A DNA stretch of 64,000 bases, taken from the NCBI GenBank assembly GCA_030549335.1, contig CM060188.1, positions 10,354,001-10,418,000 of the forward strand, written 5' to 3'. The notes under the pieces are model-generated. The model was not told where the DNA came from and made no database searches. It saw only the letters and a program-made list of their open reading frames with translations. The translations under genes were made by a program, and so were the position numbers. The DNA is from Pontederia crassipes. Its lineage: Eukaryota; Streptophyta; Magnoliopsida; Commelinales; Pontederiaceae. Below, piece by piece: positions 23,351 to 36,847 of this stretch (position 1 is the first letter of the stretch; each line of letters opens with the position of its first letter).

Positions 23351-25244
23351 ATGTTTGTATTCTTAAAACTATGATTCATTTGAATTTCTACATTACATCA
23401 TTTACGTACAATAAAATTAGAGTTGATAAATAAGAGTAAAACATACACGCACTCCTATTGCATGTATCATAAGATCTTACTTAAAATTTTCAAATGTTTT
23501 TTGCCGAACAATAACAAATATTAATGATTAAAAAGGTCAATCACTTACTTGTGATAGACATTGATTCCACATATTTATAAAATCATACAATTTTGGAAGC
23601 CTCCAGTTTTCGACGCTACTGGCGGCCGACTGATCCGGAGTCGAAAAGTAGAGCTGAAATGATTTTTTTCATACCCAACATGATGGTTCCAAGACTAAAA
23701 AATAATATCTTTCTGTTAATAAAAATGTTAATAATATCTTTTCTGTTAGTGATAAATCATACATATTTATAAATAATACATTTTCATTAACATTGGAAAC
23801 CATTTCTCACCATCATCTTGAAAAATCAAATCTGATTGATTCATATGTTGGCAAGTTTAATAGCTTCACACAGTGATGAATTTGTGCAAAAAAATAAAAA
23901 TCATGAACTCGGTTTCACATCCAATCAAGTGCATGCCCCTAATTAGTGGGATAATCAAGTAGTGGAATCATCTGAGAGGCAGACAGAGCCAAACCCCAAC
24001 AATGATGTGAACAGATGCATGGCAAAAGCTAACCACTGTCCTTGTGGCCCCCAAGAGCTTTTAATTAGGTCCCTGAGAGACCATTTTCTGAGAGATTGAT
24101 CAGAAGCCTTACAGTGAGGACATTGATATATATGATCTGTTGTCCCCCTCCCTCCCCCTCAGTTATTCACCCTAAGTTAAGTTCTGATTATTAATGTTCT
24201 TGGATCAATCAGCATGCTGGTTAGCATTGGGAATGTGGCGACATTTTGCAAGGTCACCATGCAGGCCAGAAGAAGAAAAGTTTTAGCTTTGGAATCAGAT
24301 AGAAAATGTTTAGTACAGCAGGAGTAGGGAGCCATCTATTTACTTTAGTTGGAAGATATGCAGACATTTGTGAATTGTGATGGATGGTTGGTGATGCTGA
24401 GCTCTCAAATCTTCATGATGTAACACAAGTTGTTATGGTCAAAAAATGTAAGTGGTGTTACCTAATCAAACATCACTTAAAAAATTAAGGGGAAGTTGTC
24501 ATTGATAGTATATATGGTAAGATCAGTTATAGTAAATTGTCACTCACATTTGATAGGAAGGTTTGGTACAATTGAAATCTTAACCAAGATTGTAAAAAAA
24601 AGATTACAAGATAAAAAAAAAATTCTATCAAGATATTGTGAAATATTGTAAAAAATTTTACAAGGTTTGCAAAGATCTTATGATCAAGATCGAAAGAGGG
24701 GGCAACTATGACAAGATCCTAAACTTTTCGGAGTTGATGTCATAGATTTATAATGCATGAAGTTTCCAAGTTATTATGTCCTAACATTTGTTTTGTTTTT
24801 TTTTTTAAATAAAATCAACTAGAGCTAGTTGAAAGGCCCAAGTTGTGAATTCATTATAAGATGTGATCCTATGAAGAAAAGAAATGATATCGTAAAATGC
24901 GATCCAACGTAATTAAGGGGCTAAAGGGAATTAATGTGTGGATTTAAGTGGATTCACGTGAAGGGAGGATGACAGTGAGGCCGGGGCCGTTGGGCACATG
25001 CGACTGTAGCATAATATATACCTCCTCCATTTTTAAGCTAAGTAGCATAGCATATATCAACAGTACGTCACCCTAATTTTGCAAATTAAGCTAATAACAA
25101 GCGAGACTCACTGTTTATGCATGCAGAGATAGAGAGATGAAAGAAGTGAAGTGAGCCATATATGCATTTGCTGTTGAGTGTCCATAGTTTAATAGCGCCA
25201 AACTAGGGTTTAGATGTCACGAGAACCAAATGTCTAAACAGCAT
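23351..25244. other. Intergenic DNA without recognised gene
   Basis: AT-rich sequence with a somewhat more GC-balanced patch at 23.9-24.4 kb. No domain-bearing frame, tRNA or clear repeat was found. A palindromic CACGTG (24956-24961) is present but far from any gene. Confidence 0.45.
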
Positions 25245-25460
25245 CACTTCAAAAAAATCGTCGCGACGGAAAGTTTTCGACCGATAAGAATTTTTTGCAT
25301 TTTTTGACGGCATTTGCCATGGATAGAAAAAATCTTTCGAAATATCGAGGGCACAAAAATTCTTTCCCGTCGATAAGTTACCAATGGGTATATCTTTCGA
25401 AATTATCGATGGATTTAAATTCCTCGATAATTCTAAAAGTTAAAATCGTTGGTAATTATA
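25245..25460 (+). mobile_element. CACTA-type transposon terminus (fragment)
   Basis: Starts CACTTCAAAAAAATCG, close to the CACTACAAGAAAA consensus of En/Spm ends. A subterminal zone follows in which short motifs around TCGACGG, TTTCGAAAT and ATCGATGG recur in both orientations, as is typical of CACTA elements. No matching opposite terminus was found to the right, so this is a solo or truncated end. Confidence 0.5.
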
Positions 25461-27066
25461 TTTATAATAATATATATGTGATATAATATAAGTATATGTT
25501 TAATATTTTATTATTAAAATTACTGATGAGTTCGACTTTTGGAATTACCAAGTGATATTGAATCGTTCTTCAATTTGGAGTGTGATAGCGAAAAGATCTG
25601 ACAACTTTAATTTATAGTTAAATTATTTTTAAATTTTATTTTTAATAATTAGTTCTCCGATTACCGATATAGCACAATAAAAAAATAATAAAAATATTTT
25701 TTAAAAAATAATAATATAAAATAATAAATTTTAAACTCGAGTTATACTAAAGGTAAATTTTGTGCCACGCTCTAACCTCATTCGTACTTATGTGCTCTTT
25801 TTTCTCTAATGTTATATTGACCGCATTTATATTTTGGTTAATTTAGACTTCGAGCCTGAATTATCCTCCCATTTTGAACCATTTAATTAGATGGCGGGAC
25901 GACGCAACTAAATTAAATTAAAAAAAAAGATTATTATACTCGTGAGCCTGCACATCGTGATCAATTTGCCTGGACCTAATTAATATTGTGCCCATTGTTC
26001 ATAAAAATAATACCTGGAAATTAGAAAAAAAATACTTGGAATTAAATATGTTTTTTTTCTTTTCCAACCGTGCCGATTGATATGGAAGTGCATGTCAAAA
26101 TCTTACATGTTGGGAGTTTCATCTGTAACTATTATACACACGACTCGGGATGATTTTACTAAATTAATTATATTTGATTATGGATCGACTTTTCAATCTA
26201 TGATCAAATAGTGACGTATAAGTTGAACAATTGGCACTACTTCTCAGATATCGACAATTGGCTATCGAATAAACATCTCCCATGATTGAGGAAATATACA
26301 AACATGTAGTTATGTTATATGTGTGTCGACTCTACTAGTCTACTGTCTACTACGTGCACTTAGGACATGTTGGGGGCAGGCAAATAATTTAAGCCTTGAC
26401 ATGTACATATAATTTACTTATTTCTCATGAATATATTTATAAGAATAATCAAATTTATTTAACTCGTATATATGGATAGCAGGTTAAGTCTCCCACAAGA
26501 GTTGATAGCTCAAAAGATAAATTTCCCAAATTTTCAATTGGATTAAGATTTAATTATCTATTTATCTCCTTCGGGAAAAAAATATATAATGTAGCGATGG
26601 ATATGCACGTAGTCAACTTGATGTATTGGTAGTGTGAATAATATTATATATATATATATATATATTGATATTTTAGACACAAGAATATGATAATTACTCT
26701 CTTGATCACAATTAATAAAATTGCTAATCGGACTTTTCATCTGCGAAGTCGGATGAAGTATCAACGTCGACGTAGATTGCTAATCTGACGGTGCTGATCG
26801 ACGCGATCATCATACCTATAGAATATAATTAACTTCTACTTAATTAATCAACACAATTGAAACGGATCCATCAAAGCGGTCGGATCGAATCCAAGGATGT
26901 CTGATTCACAACGACAACTTCAGAACAGCTCAAATCCTGTGAACAGTCTCGCAGATGTTTTTTCCATTGAGTATTTGTTTATGACTCATTAGGCCACCAT
27001 ACGGATCCGCTCACGAAGCCCCGTAAGATGTGAATTATTATACATTTCCGCCAAATATGAAAACAG

Positions 27067-27109
<43 letters not shown>

Positions 27110-27778
27110 GCGAGGAATATACGGCGTCGTAAGATATAACATATAGTAGATCGATGAACTTATTGTATAACTAAAATTCATCTTAACAATAAGTTCATCG
27201 ACCTATTATAATTTATAATATTCGAAGTAGGTCCATCGACTTATTTATAAAAGTTAATTTTTTTGCTATACAATAAATTTCATGTATATATTTATATACA
27301 TATATCATCACAGAAAATTTGGTGACATGGTACTTGGGAAATTAATTGGTTGGACGACGACGAAGCCCCTGGCAAAATGTATGAAAGATCTCCTCTGTTA
27401 CTATGCATGTACTTCACATGCATATGAGTTGGATTTGTTCACGAACTCCACATGATGCCATGATCAGGAGAAAGCGAGACGTTCATGGAGCTGAGCTGAG
27501 ATGAGCTCACAGGCTTCAGCCACGGTTTGTGCATGCAATCAGGAGCTATAGAGCCATGCAATCAAATCAACATGGACTGTGCTGTGGAGCAAATTAAAGA
27601 AAGAAAACAGACATGGGCTCTCAATTATTGCAGAGCAGCGTCACGAGACGAGATGCCTTGTAGTGGAGGACATGTCCACTTTTCGTACCAAGTGTGAGAA
27701 AGAAGACGAGTGCTGAGAACGCCAAAATTGATCTACTGTGGGAGGGGGACATGAATTGTCTAAGCGTATCTTGAATTT

Positions 27779-27823
<45 letters not shown>

Positions 27824-29009
27824 TTGTGTGATTAATGTGGTGTAAATTAGTCGAGATGATAAAGGTATGGATTTTTATTCGATTATCTACAATCGAGTAT
27901 ACGGCATTTGATTAACAATCAAAGTGAGGATTAATAAAGGTTTCAGGAAATAAGTAAAGGTCACTTGTGTTAACTCTCTTTCGGGGGGTTAAAGAGATTG
28001 TGTTATGATTAATTTATGCTTGAAGTTGATACGTCCGTTACTATGTCCAGGGGCAAGAACCCATATATATGCTAAGACATGCAACATATTGACTGCACAT
28101 ATATTAATGTCCTATGTCTCGGACAAAAGGGAAGTTGAACCCTCTCTCTCTCACACACACACACAGCACAAGATCAAAATGTGACGAACAGACAAGAAGT
28201 TCTCTCTCTCTCTCTCTCTCGAAAAGGTTACACGGGGGGTTGGAAGATATGGCGACTGAAATCCAAAAAGGCCAGGGCGGTTCGATTTGACTTGGATTGC
28301 ACTGATATCTTTTGCTTGGGATGAAAAGGTAGATCCATGTGGTGGTATATTTGCATCAATGTTCTTAAATTAGATCGGAGATAAAACCTGTCAGTCCATA
28401 GTAGTTGATCGGTTTAATCAAATTCGACCAATTTAATCAGATTTAACTGAATTAAACTAAATTTTAAATAAAATAATATTATTTGTATTACTTCTTAAAA
28501 TATACTACAAATAAAAATAGAAAAGATAAAAAATATAATTAAATCACATTAATTATCATTTTAAATTAATCAAATAAGAATAAACTATTTTTTTATGTTT
28601 TTAATATCATTACTTATAATAATTTCAATTTTATAATATTTTAAATTTCGTGCATAATTTTATCTTTTGTTTATTTTTTATTGCTATGTTTTTGCATTTT
28701 ATTTTAAAATTTAAATTCATCTTTCAAGAATCAGTCCTTAAAATATATTTTATTAATTATTTCTCTATTTCATATTCTCACACATCATTATCAAAGTCCG
28801 CTTTTTTCATTTTTATTTATTTTTTGACGTTTTTTTTATTTTTTATGAAAATTGAAGCGAACCATTTTTTTATTCAATTCGATTTTAACCGATTCAATAT
28901 GGTTTCTTATGAAAATGGTTTTTTTTTCAAACCAAATTGACAAATCGGATGGTCGATTCACGGTGGAATCGATCATGAAAGACTTAGGAAGCTAATAAAC
29001 TCTAATTAT
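25461..29009. other. AT-rich intergenic DNA with microsatellites
   Basis: No supportable gene. TA runs lie at about 26642-26665, 27074-27108 and 27781-27821; CT/CA runs lie at 28142-28165 and 28201-28220. A 16-bp perfect inverted repeat lies at 27151-27201. Around 28400-28970 there are inverted ggtttaatc/aattcgacc-like motifs that may be an old MITE, but its ends could not be fixed. Confidence 0.5.
27151..27201. repeat. Perfect 16-bp inverted repeat with 19-nt spacer
   Basis: TCGATGAACTTATTGT (27151-27166) and its exact complement ACAATAAGTTCATCGA (27186-27201). Past one mismatch, three more outer bases can pair. It may be the core of a small MITE; no transcript evidence is available. Confidence 0.7.
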
Positions 29010-29458
29010 TAGGAGTGTTCAACGGGTCTGGTCGCCCCAGTGAACCCGACGACCCGACCCGACCTCGTTTGGTTCAGGTCGGGTTGGTGGTCACGTATCC
29101 GAACCCAACCCAAATAAGTGTACGGGTTGAAAAATTCCAACCTTAGTCGATCCGATGACTCGATATTTTTTATTATTTTATTATTTTTTACTTAATTTTA
29201 GTTCTATACTTGATTTAAAATGAAAAAATGTTAAAATAAAATATTTTAATTATAAAAATAATACTCAAATTTTCAAAAACATACTTTGTGTTTTATAATA
29301 GTTATTAACTAATTTTTTATATTAAAATAAATATAAAAAGTAAGACAAAAATTAAAAAAAGAAAAAAAGTGGTCGGGTGTCCTGACCACCCGACCCGAAC
29401 CGGATCAGATTGGGTCAGATTTTTTGCTCCTAGAGGCCTTGACCCGTGAATACCTCTA
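29010..29458. mobile_element. hAT-type MITE (449 bp), intact ends
   Basis: Flanked by a perfect 8-bp direct repeat CTAATTAT (29002-29009 and 29459-29466). Terminal inverted repeats: TAGGAGTGTTCAACGGGTC at the left and TAGAGGTATTCACGGGTC at the right, read on the minus strand. GC-rich subterminal zones hold many ACCCGACC/GGTCGGGT repeats in both orientations around an AT-rich core with no coding frame. An 8-bp duplication plus subterminal repeats fits the hAT superfamily. Confidence 0.82.
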
Positions 29459-29901
29459 CTAATTATCTTTTGAATAGGATTAATCTTAAATCCCTCACCA
29501 TTATGTGTGTAAGAAAATTCCGATCAACATGATAATATATATCCCATCTGAAAAATAAAAAAAATAATTAGAAGCCCTAAATATCTTTAAGATGATTTTT
29601 AATGCAACAAAATAGATTTGTTCAAACTAGTGCTAATTAAAAAAAAATCAAATTTTGGTTTATTTTTTATTTTATATTATTAGTTCATAAGTCATCCTTT
29701 ATTAGTGATATAATATTTTTTTTTCATTTAATATTCTTATATCACATTATGGTTAGCATTTTCAAAATTTTGATGCTACCTTTTATATTTAGATATAAAA
29801 TAAAATATATCTATATTAATTTAATTTAATATCTAAAGTCTTGAAATATTATTGTACTAACGTGGAGACTTGAAAGCCCGTCCAAAAAAAATCAACCCCT
29901 A

Positions 29902-31199
<1,298 letters not shown>

Positions 31200-31420
31200 C
31201 ACTATAAGAAAAATGAAGTTTTAGATGGACTAATTTGTCGGATAATAGAAAAATCCATCGGAAATCGAAGTTTTCGATGAATTTTATCGATCCATCGGAA
31301 AAGTGAGTGTCGCAAATGATTTTCGATGGATGCAAAAAATTCATCGAAAATTCTGACGATATAAAAATCATTGGAAGCTACTACGGTTAAGCTCGTGAAA
31401 AGTTTCGACGGCAATATTAT
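31200..31420 (+). mobile_element. Second CACTA-type transposon terminus (fragment)
   Basis: Begins CACTATAAGAAAAATG, nearly the canonical CACTA end, followed by dense subterminal motifs (tccatcgg, ttcgatgaa, catcgaaaa, tttcgacgg) in both directions over about 210 bases. It points the same way as the end at 25245, so the two do not bound one element. Confidence 0.58.
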
Positions 31421-33000
31421 ATATTGTGGTATATTTAATTATTTATATATAAATATGTGTGAATGTAGGCTTTGTTGATAAGAGGATTCAATTAAGGGTT
31501 TGTTCAGAAAAGTATCAATCGTTAATCGTTAATGCTACACACCATCAATTGGATTAATCACGTGTTTTAATAATTTTAAATTTTTATTACGGCAATTTTA
31601 AAAAAAATGGGTGTCATAAATAAGTAACACATCAAACGATCCAATTATATGCACATAGACATAGTAATAAATAATATCAAGTCATTCTTATTTGCAAAGC
31701 GCATTGCATGTGATGCATAAAATATTAAATATGTATTATTTATTTTATTTATGAAATTGCTACAACACTTTATTAATTAGTCAGTTAATTAATAAATGTT
31801 ATCTACGATGATATTAGTATTTTATTAACTCAACCAAATATTTTAATATTTTTTTATAATAAACTAAGAGTTACTTAAATGTTTTATATACTTAAATGAA
31901 TAGACAGGTAAATTCAAAATGAATTAACAAGATAAAAAAGAATGTAAGAGGTGGAGTAAAAAAGCACCATTAAAAAGAAATTCATCCGCCCCTTTTCGAC
32001 TGTGATTAAATTATTCCGATAAGGGTCGAGGAGTGAGTGTGGTCGTATTTGAGTCTTTGTAAATAAAAAAATAAAATTATTAAAATCTATATTAGTTATT
32101 ATTAAGTACGCGACACAAGACAATCATATCGAATTAATTATGTTCGATGATGACCGATTTGCAATACATAAATAATGCGTATAATCGTTAATATTACGAC
32201 AATAGAGAGGCTGGCAAACACCAAAAGATATTAATGGGAAACGATGTCATTTTCGATTCCGCCTCAAAATTCTCGGTTGCACACATAAATAATTGGATCC
32301 GCCTTGCTGGTCCCCGATTCTGGTCAAATAGGTCATGAATTGGACTCGAAATCTAACTCGAAGAAGACTTTTGATCGTGTTCAGCAATCAAAAATTGACT
32401 GGTTCGGTCAGATAAGACATGGAAACAGAATCGAGGCGGAATCGAAGAATTGAATTTTTTTTTTTAGTTTTTTTCCAATTGAAACTCCTCTCTCTCTCTC
32501 TCTCCATCCCTATTGTGAAATTAATTTTTTCTTTTCCTTATTTTAATTAACTTAGTTTTAAATTTTTATTTATTAGCTCAGTCAACTAACTCTTAATTAC
32601 AAATATTTTCATGTTGAGTTAGTTAATTAAAATATTACACTCATCAAAGTAAATATTCATTAACTAACTCACTAGTTATCTAAGTATTGTATAATAAATG
32701 TTATTAATGAACAAATTTCTAATATTTTCTTTATTAAATATATTATAGTAATTTTTAGTTATTTATCATTTTATTTTTATATAATAATTTATTTTTAATA
32801 AAATATTTTATTTTTTTTGAAAAAATGCATTTACTTTTCTGGTTCTCATATATTCTACCCAAATACTTGATAAAACTAATTTATCAAATCAAGCTTTAAA
32901 TTTTAATCTCATTTAATTTAATATTTGAAAAGATAAGCAAACCTAATTTATCGATTCAAGTCGATCAATGATTTCGCCAATCACAAAAAAGTCGTGCATG
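31421..33000. other. AT-rich intergenic DNA upstream of the DUF1218 gene
   Basis: No gene seen. A 12-bp inverted repeat (CGATTCCGCCTC at 32254-32265 and its complement at 32433-32444) brackets a GC-richer patch whose ends are otherwise unclear. A short CT run lies near 32487-32506. Confidence 0.4.
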
Positions 33001-33874
33001 ATAGATTCACGTTTCCACATTAATTTACGACTCTGCCCCTGCACGCGAAATAGAGAAGGAACCGTCGCCCCTAATCTTTTGGATTCACGGATTCATCCTC
33101 CTCTTCCTCCGGGGACACTTCTGACTTCCGAGAGGTCTCTGTTTGATTTAATTCTTGATGATAATTTTTTCCTGTATCTGAGAATTTTGATTTCTCATAG
33201 TTCAGTTTGTGTTCCAGCGGTGGGGTTTAGGAAGAAAAGACAGGATTTTCCAGGCGCTTTGATGCCTTTTTTTTCCTACTCTTTTAGTTCATGAGCAGTG
33301 ACGAAAATTTTGATCTTATTTGCTTTTATATTGTTCTAGTTATGTTTGATCATGGTTTTCGGGTCCGGTATCGTTCTGTCTTTTGAAAGACCGAGCCTTG
33401 GGAGAGAGACTTCAGGCCCCTTGTATTGATGTTGCATCGGAAAAGAAAAACAAAATTGTCATATGAATTTGAAGATACCTGGATTTTGGGTCAGAATTGA
33501 TCCTGATACAGAAGGGAAACCTTGACTATTAAGATTGCTGTAGTATGTATCTTTAAGTTAAGTCTTGGACTTGGAATCATGGTTTAAGCTTTTCTGGTCA
33601 TTGTTCTACTGATTTCAGAGGTTCAAAGTCTTTCCTTCGCTTTGGGATTTGGCATAAATTTCGTACTAACGTTCGTGTACTTGTGTTGCTTGATCTTTAT
33701 CTGTTTGTTTCTGTTTATTTTCTGATATCATGGAGTTATTATTTTGGTGTTCTGAATTTCACTGAAGTTGCGTATGGCATAATCTTCCTATACTCTTTTT
33801 TTGTTATGATTTGAAGGATTTTAAATTTCTCCAAAACTTTTGTTGTAGGATAGTTTTCTGAGTACTGGGACAAT

Positions 33875-35615
33875 ATGGCTCTCGGTCAGGCCACAAAGAT
33901 TGCACTTGTTGTGGCGTTTTTCGGGTGTCTGTCTTTCGCATTTGGTGTCATTGCAGAAAACAAGAAGGTAAATCTTATTGCTGCTGTTATATATCATATT
34001 TTCCAGCTTCAGTTTTCTTATTCTGTTTTGTTTCTATTCTGAAAAAGTCACCTCGAGTGATAAGATAGTGAAATCATATTTCAGAGTCCATTTTTTTAAT
34101 GCTTCATCTTCCTTTGAAGACTGAATGCTCTCTATCAATTTCAGTTTCGGCATATTCATATTCTATCAGATTAGATGTTTCATTTATAGTTCCTGTGCAA
34201 TGACATGTTCTTTTCTGGCCTAATCTGGTATATCAGCATTTTACTGATATGAAGTTATTATAAGCTTTTTGTAAATCTTAGTTTCTGATTTCATGTTTGC
34301 AACATACTTGTCTACCATGGATTTCTGTCTTGTCTATTAAAGTCCATAATTGGGAACACTTTGGTTTTGATGTTTCCAGTATTTTCCAGTATTTGATATC
34401 TGTTCCAGTATTTTCTTTCTACCAGTCTCATCTGCCATTTCCTATATTGTAGGATATGTTGCTTCAATTTCTTTAACTTCTATTCATGATTATGCGTTTT
34501 ATCTAAAAATTGAGCATTCTCTTATTTTGTGAACTGACATGTTCCATTTCCTTATTCACAAAATTTTCGTCTCTGAACATACAAAAGTTTCTGTAGTGGC
34601 CGAATTCTGTAGCTTCCCGTTTGGTAATGTCTAACTTGGTATGAGAGTAGTAAATAATGTATAATAATCTAATAGCTTCATGATGATTAAAACTCTTACA
34701 CTGCTAATTGTATTATCACAGCCTCCATTTGGAACTCCAATCCAGGGAAAGGGTGTTGTCATATGCAAGTTCCCAAGTGATCCAACAATTGCTTTGGGAG
34801 CTTTATCTGTGGTGACACTCTTTCTTGCTGCTGCTGTGGGTCATGTTGCTGTATATTTTCCTTACAAAGGCAAATCTGTGCCAAATGAAGCCTTGCTCCG
34901 CAGCAATGTGCTGGTTGTTTTCTTCGTGATTGCTGAGTAAGTTCCATTCCTTGTCCTCTGATTTTAGCTTTCAAGGAAATCAGGCGACTCTAAAAGGAAA
35001 CATCATGTAAGAAAATTCAAGATAGCTCCACGATATCACTTTGGTTTTGGGGATGAATCTTACATGAACAATGTGATGAAGTACATTTTGAGTGAAGAAA
35101 AAAAAATGTAACGAAGCGACATGCAAGCAGATGTATGGTAATCCAAATCTGCTGAATCAATTATGTTATGATAATATGTACATTGTAGATTTTGGAGTTT
35201 CTCAGAAGCATCAGAATTCAAGTGATGAACAGCATTGTATATATAGATATACTTGGCTCTTCAGAAATTTTGAGGTCATATTCTGATTCACTCTGACTGC
35301 AATGTCTCCTCTTTCAGGGTCGTTTCTGTTCTGGCACTGGGGATGATGATGTGGGCTACCATCACTGAGGGTCTTCATCGTGCGCGCAATGTTCATCATG
35401 ACATGGAGACTAACTGCCCTACAGCAAAGACTGGACTTTTCGGCGGCGCTGCATTCCTGTGCCTTGATGCCTCCCTCTTTTGGCTCGTCTGCCAGATGCT
35501 GACTCTGAATGCGAGGGCAGATTACTTGGATGAGGATGATGCTAAGGGAGAATATGGTGAGGTTTATGCAACTGAGTACACCAGTGGAAATGGAAATCCA
35601 ACATCTGTTGTCTGA
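33875..35615 (+). CDS. DUF1218 four-helix membrane protein
   Basis: Plant-specific DUF1218 family. Relatives MWL1/MWL2 and VCC affect lignin and vascular patterning, but this member looks like a separate clade and no function is claimed. Exons: 33875-33967, 34722-34936, 35318-35615, giving 201 residues, normal for the family. Hydrophobic helices: residues about 8-25 (ALVVAFFGCLSFAFGVIA), about 55-75 (ALGALSVVTLFLAAAVGHVA), about 95-118 (VLVVFFVIAEVVSVLALGMM) and about 150-170 (GGAAFLCLDASLFWLVCQM). Conserved Cys residues stand in VVICKFPSDP and NCPTAKTG. The C-terminal tail is acidic (DEDDAKGEYGEVYATEY). A 5' UTR intron probably ends at the acceptor near 33849, because the leader from about 33.05 kb is GC-richer and separated by T-rich intron-like DNA. 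Intact. Confidence 0.9.
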
Positions 35616-36574
35616 TGAACTACCAGAGCATATTGCATTATTTAGGAAGTATCAGAAAGAAACTACCTTCAGCTATTTCAAAAAGACAGAACTTTCTACT
35701 GCCTTCTCATGTAAATATTTTAGTGCATTATTTCAACTGTAATTTTCATTAGCAGTCTCAACTTTCTACTGATTTCATTAGCAGATACTTCGATATGTTA
35801 TTGAGGATTCTGTCATTTTTAAACACATATATCGGGAGGCAAATCAAGTCGCGAACTCCATTTGCAAAAATGGCAAAAGAAGAACTTTTAACTATTTTTT
35901 GGGAGGACTCGCTGCCTCATGAGATTCTCAACATTTTGTGTTCCAGTGTTAAAAATCAGCACTTTCCCCTACAATATTACAGTCCTTGAGTTAGAACATG
36001 ATTTAATCTGTGCGTTCAGAGTTCTTTTATTTTTCGCAAGTGCTTTCAGAAACTTCACACAACCAGTAGACATATCAAAACCTCGTTGGAGAGGGCTTTG
36101 CCCTCGTACCTCATATGCTGGCTCATTAACTAGATCGATGGCAATCAGTTTGAGCTTTTGCTGCAATCCCTGAATCCCAGGACGAAAACAATGTGAGCGA
36201 ATGATAATGCTAAATGCCACGGCTAAACCACAGTTGTAACGTTTAACATTTTTTTTTATAACCTCGAAGGAAAAAAGAAAAAAGACAGCAGATCATTGCT
36301 GAAAGAATATAAGATATCGAAGCTTTCTTGTATCCCCGTTCTTTGCACAAATGGGCAACAAGTTAAGCAACGTACAACATTAAGCGATGTACATGTTATC
36401 TTGGGATAACAAAAAAAACCCATAATGTGCTTATTAAGCAAATTTCATGTTACCTTGGAATACAAAAGCAATTCGCACAGTTAATGGTGGCAGAATCTAT
36501 CGCTTTATAAGTATTTTTTTTTATTTATCTAGATCCATTACTGCCTATGATTATTAATTGGATATTTGAACTAG
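35616..36574. other. DUF1218 3' UTR and short intergenic interval
   Basis: The first few hundred bases are likely 3' UTR of the DUF1218 gene. No other coding frame is convincing. Confidence 0.4.
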
Positions 36575-36588
36575 AATAAAAAAAGACA

Positions 36589-36834
36589 CCAACGAGAGTT
36601 GGAGTGACGGGGATAACAGCTCCTCGTGTTTTGAGTTCGAATCTTTGTAGATATAAAAAATTCTCGCTGACAGTCTCACTTGATTGCATGTTGTTCGGAA
36701 TGTCATCAAAATTAATCGGACTCGATGGGGTCAAGACTTCAACTCGTGACCAATGTACATAATTTTTAGCGTCAGATGAATTGAACGATCGATATGACTT
36801 TTCGGACACTGGGATAGCAACCAAAAAATAATAA
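36589..36834 (+). mobile_element. tRNA-like SINE (about 245 bp) with 14-bp target duplication
   Basis: Direct repeats AATAAAAAAAGACA (36575-36588) and the same sequence with one extra A (about 36833-36847) bound the element. The head has an A-box-like ttggagtgacgg and a B-box-like gagttcgaatc (36633-36643), with spacing suited to a pol III promoter. The body is non-coding and the end is A-rich with an aataata tail. This fits a plant SINE; the family was not identified. Confidence 0.6.
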
Positions 36835-36847
36835 TAAAAAAAGACAA

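Noticed and set aside
23580-23650. GC-rich patch (ctactggcggccgactgatc) as a tRNA or element end
   Set aside because: No cloverleaf, B box or terminal repeat could be recognised.
26870-26900. ggtcggatcgaatccaagg as a tRNA B box
   Set aside because: No matching A box, acceptor stem or flanking duplication.
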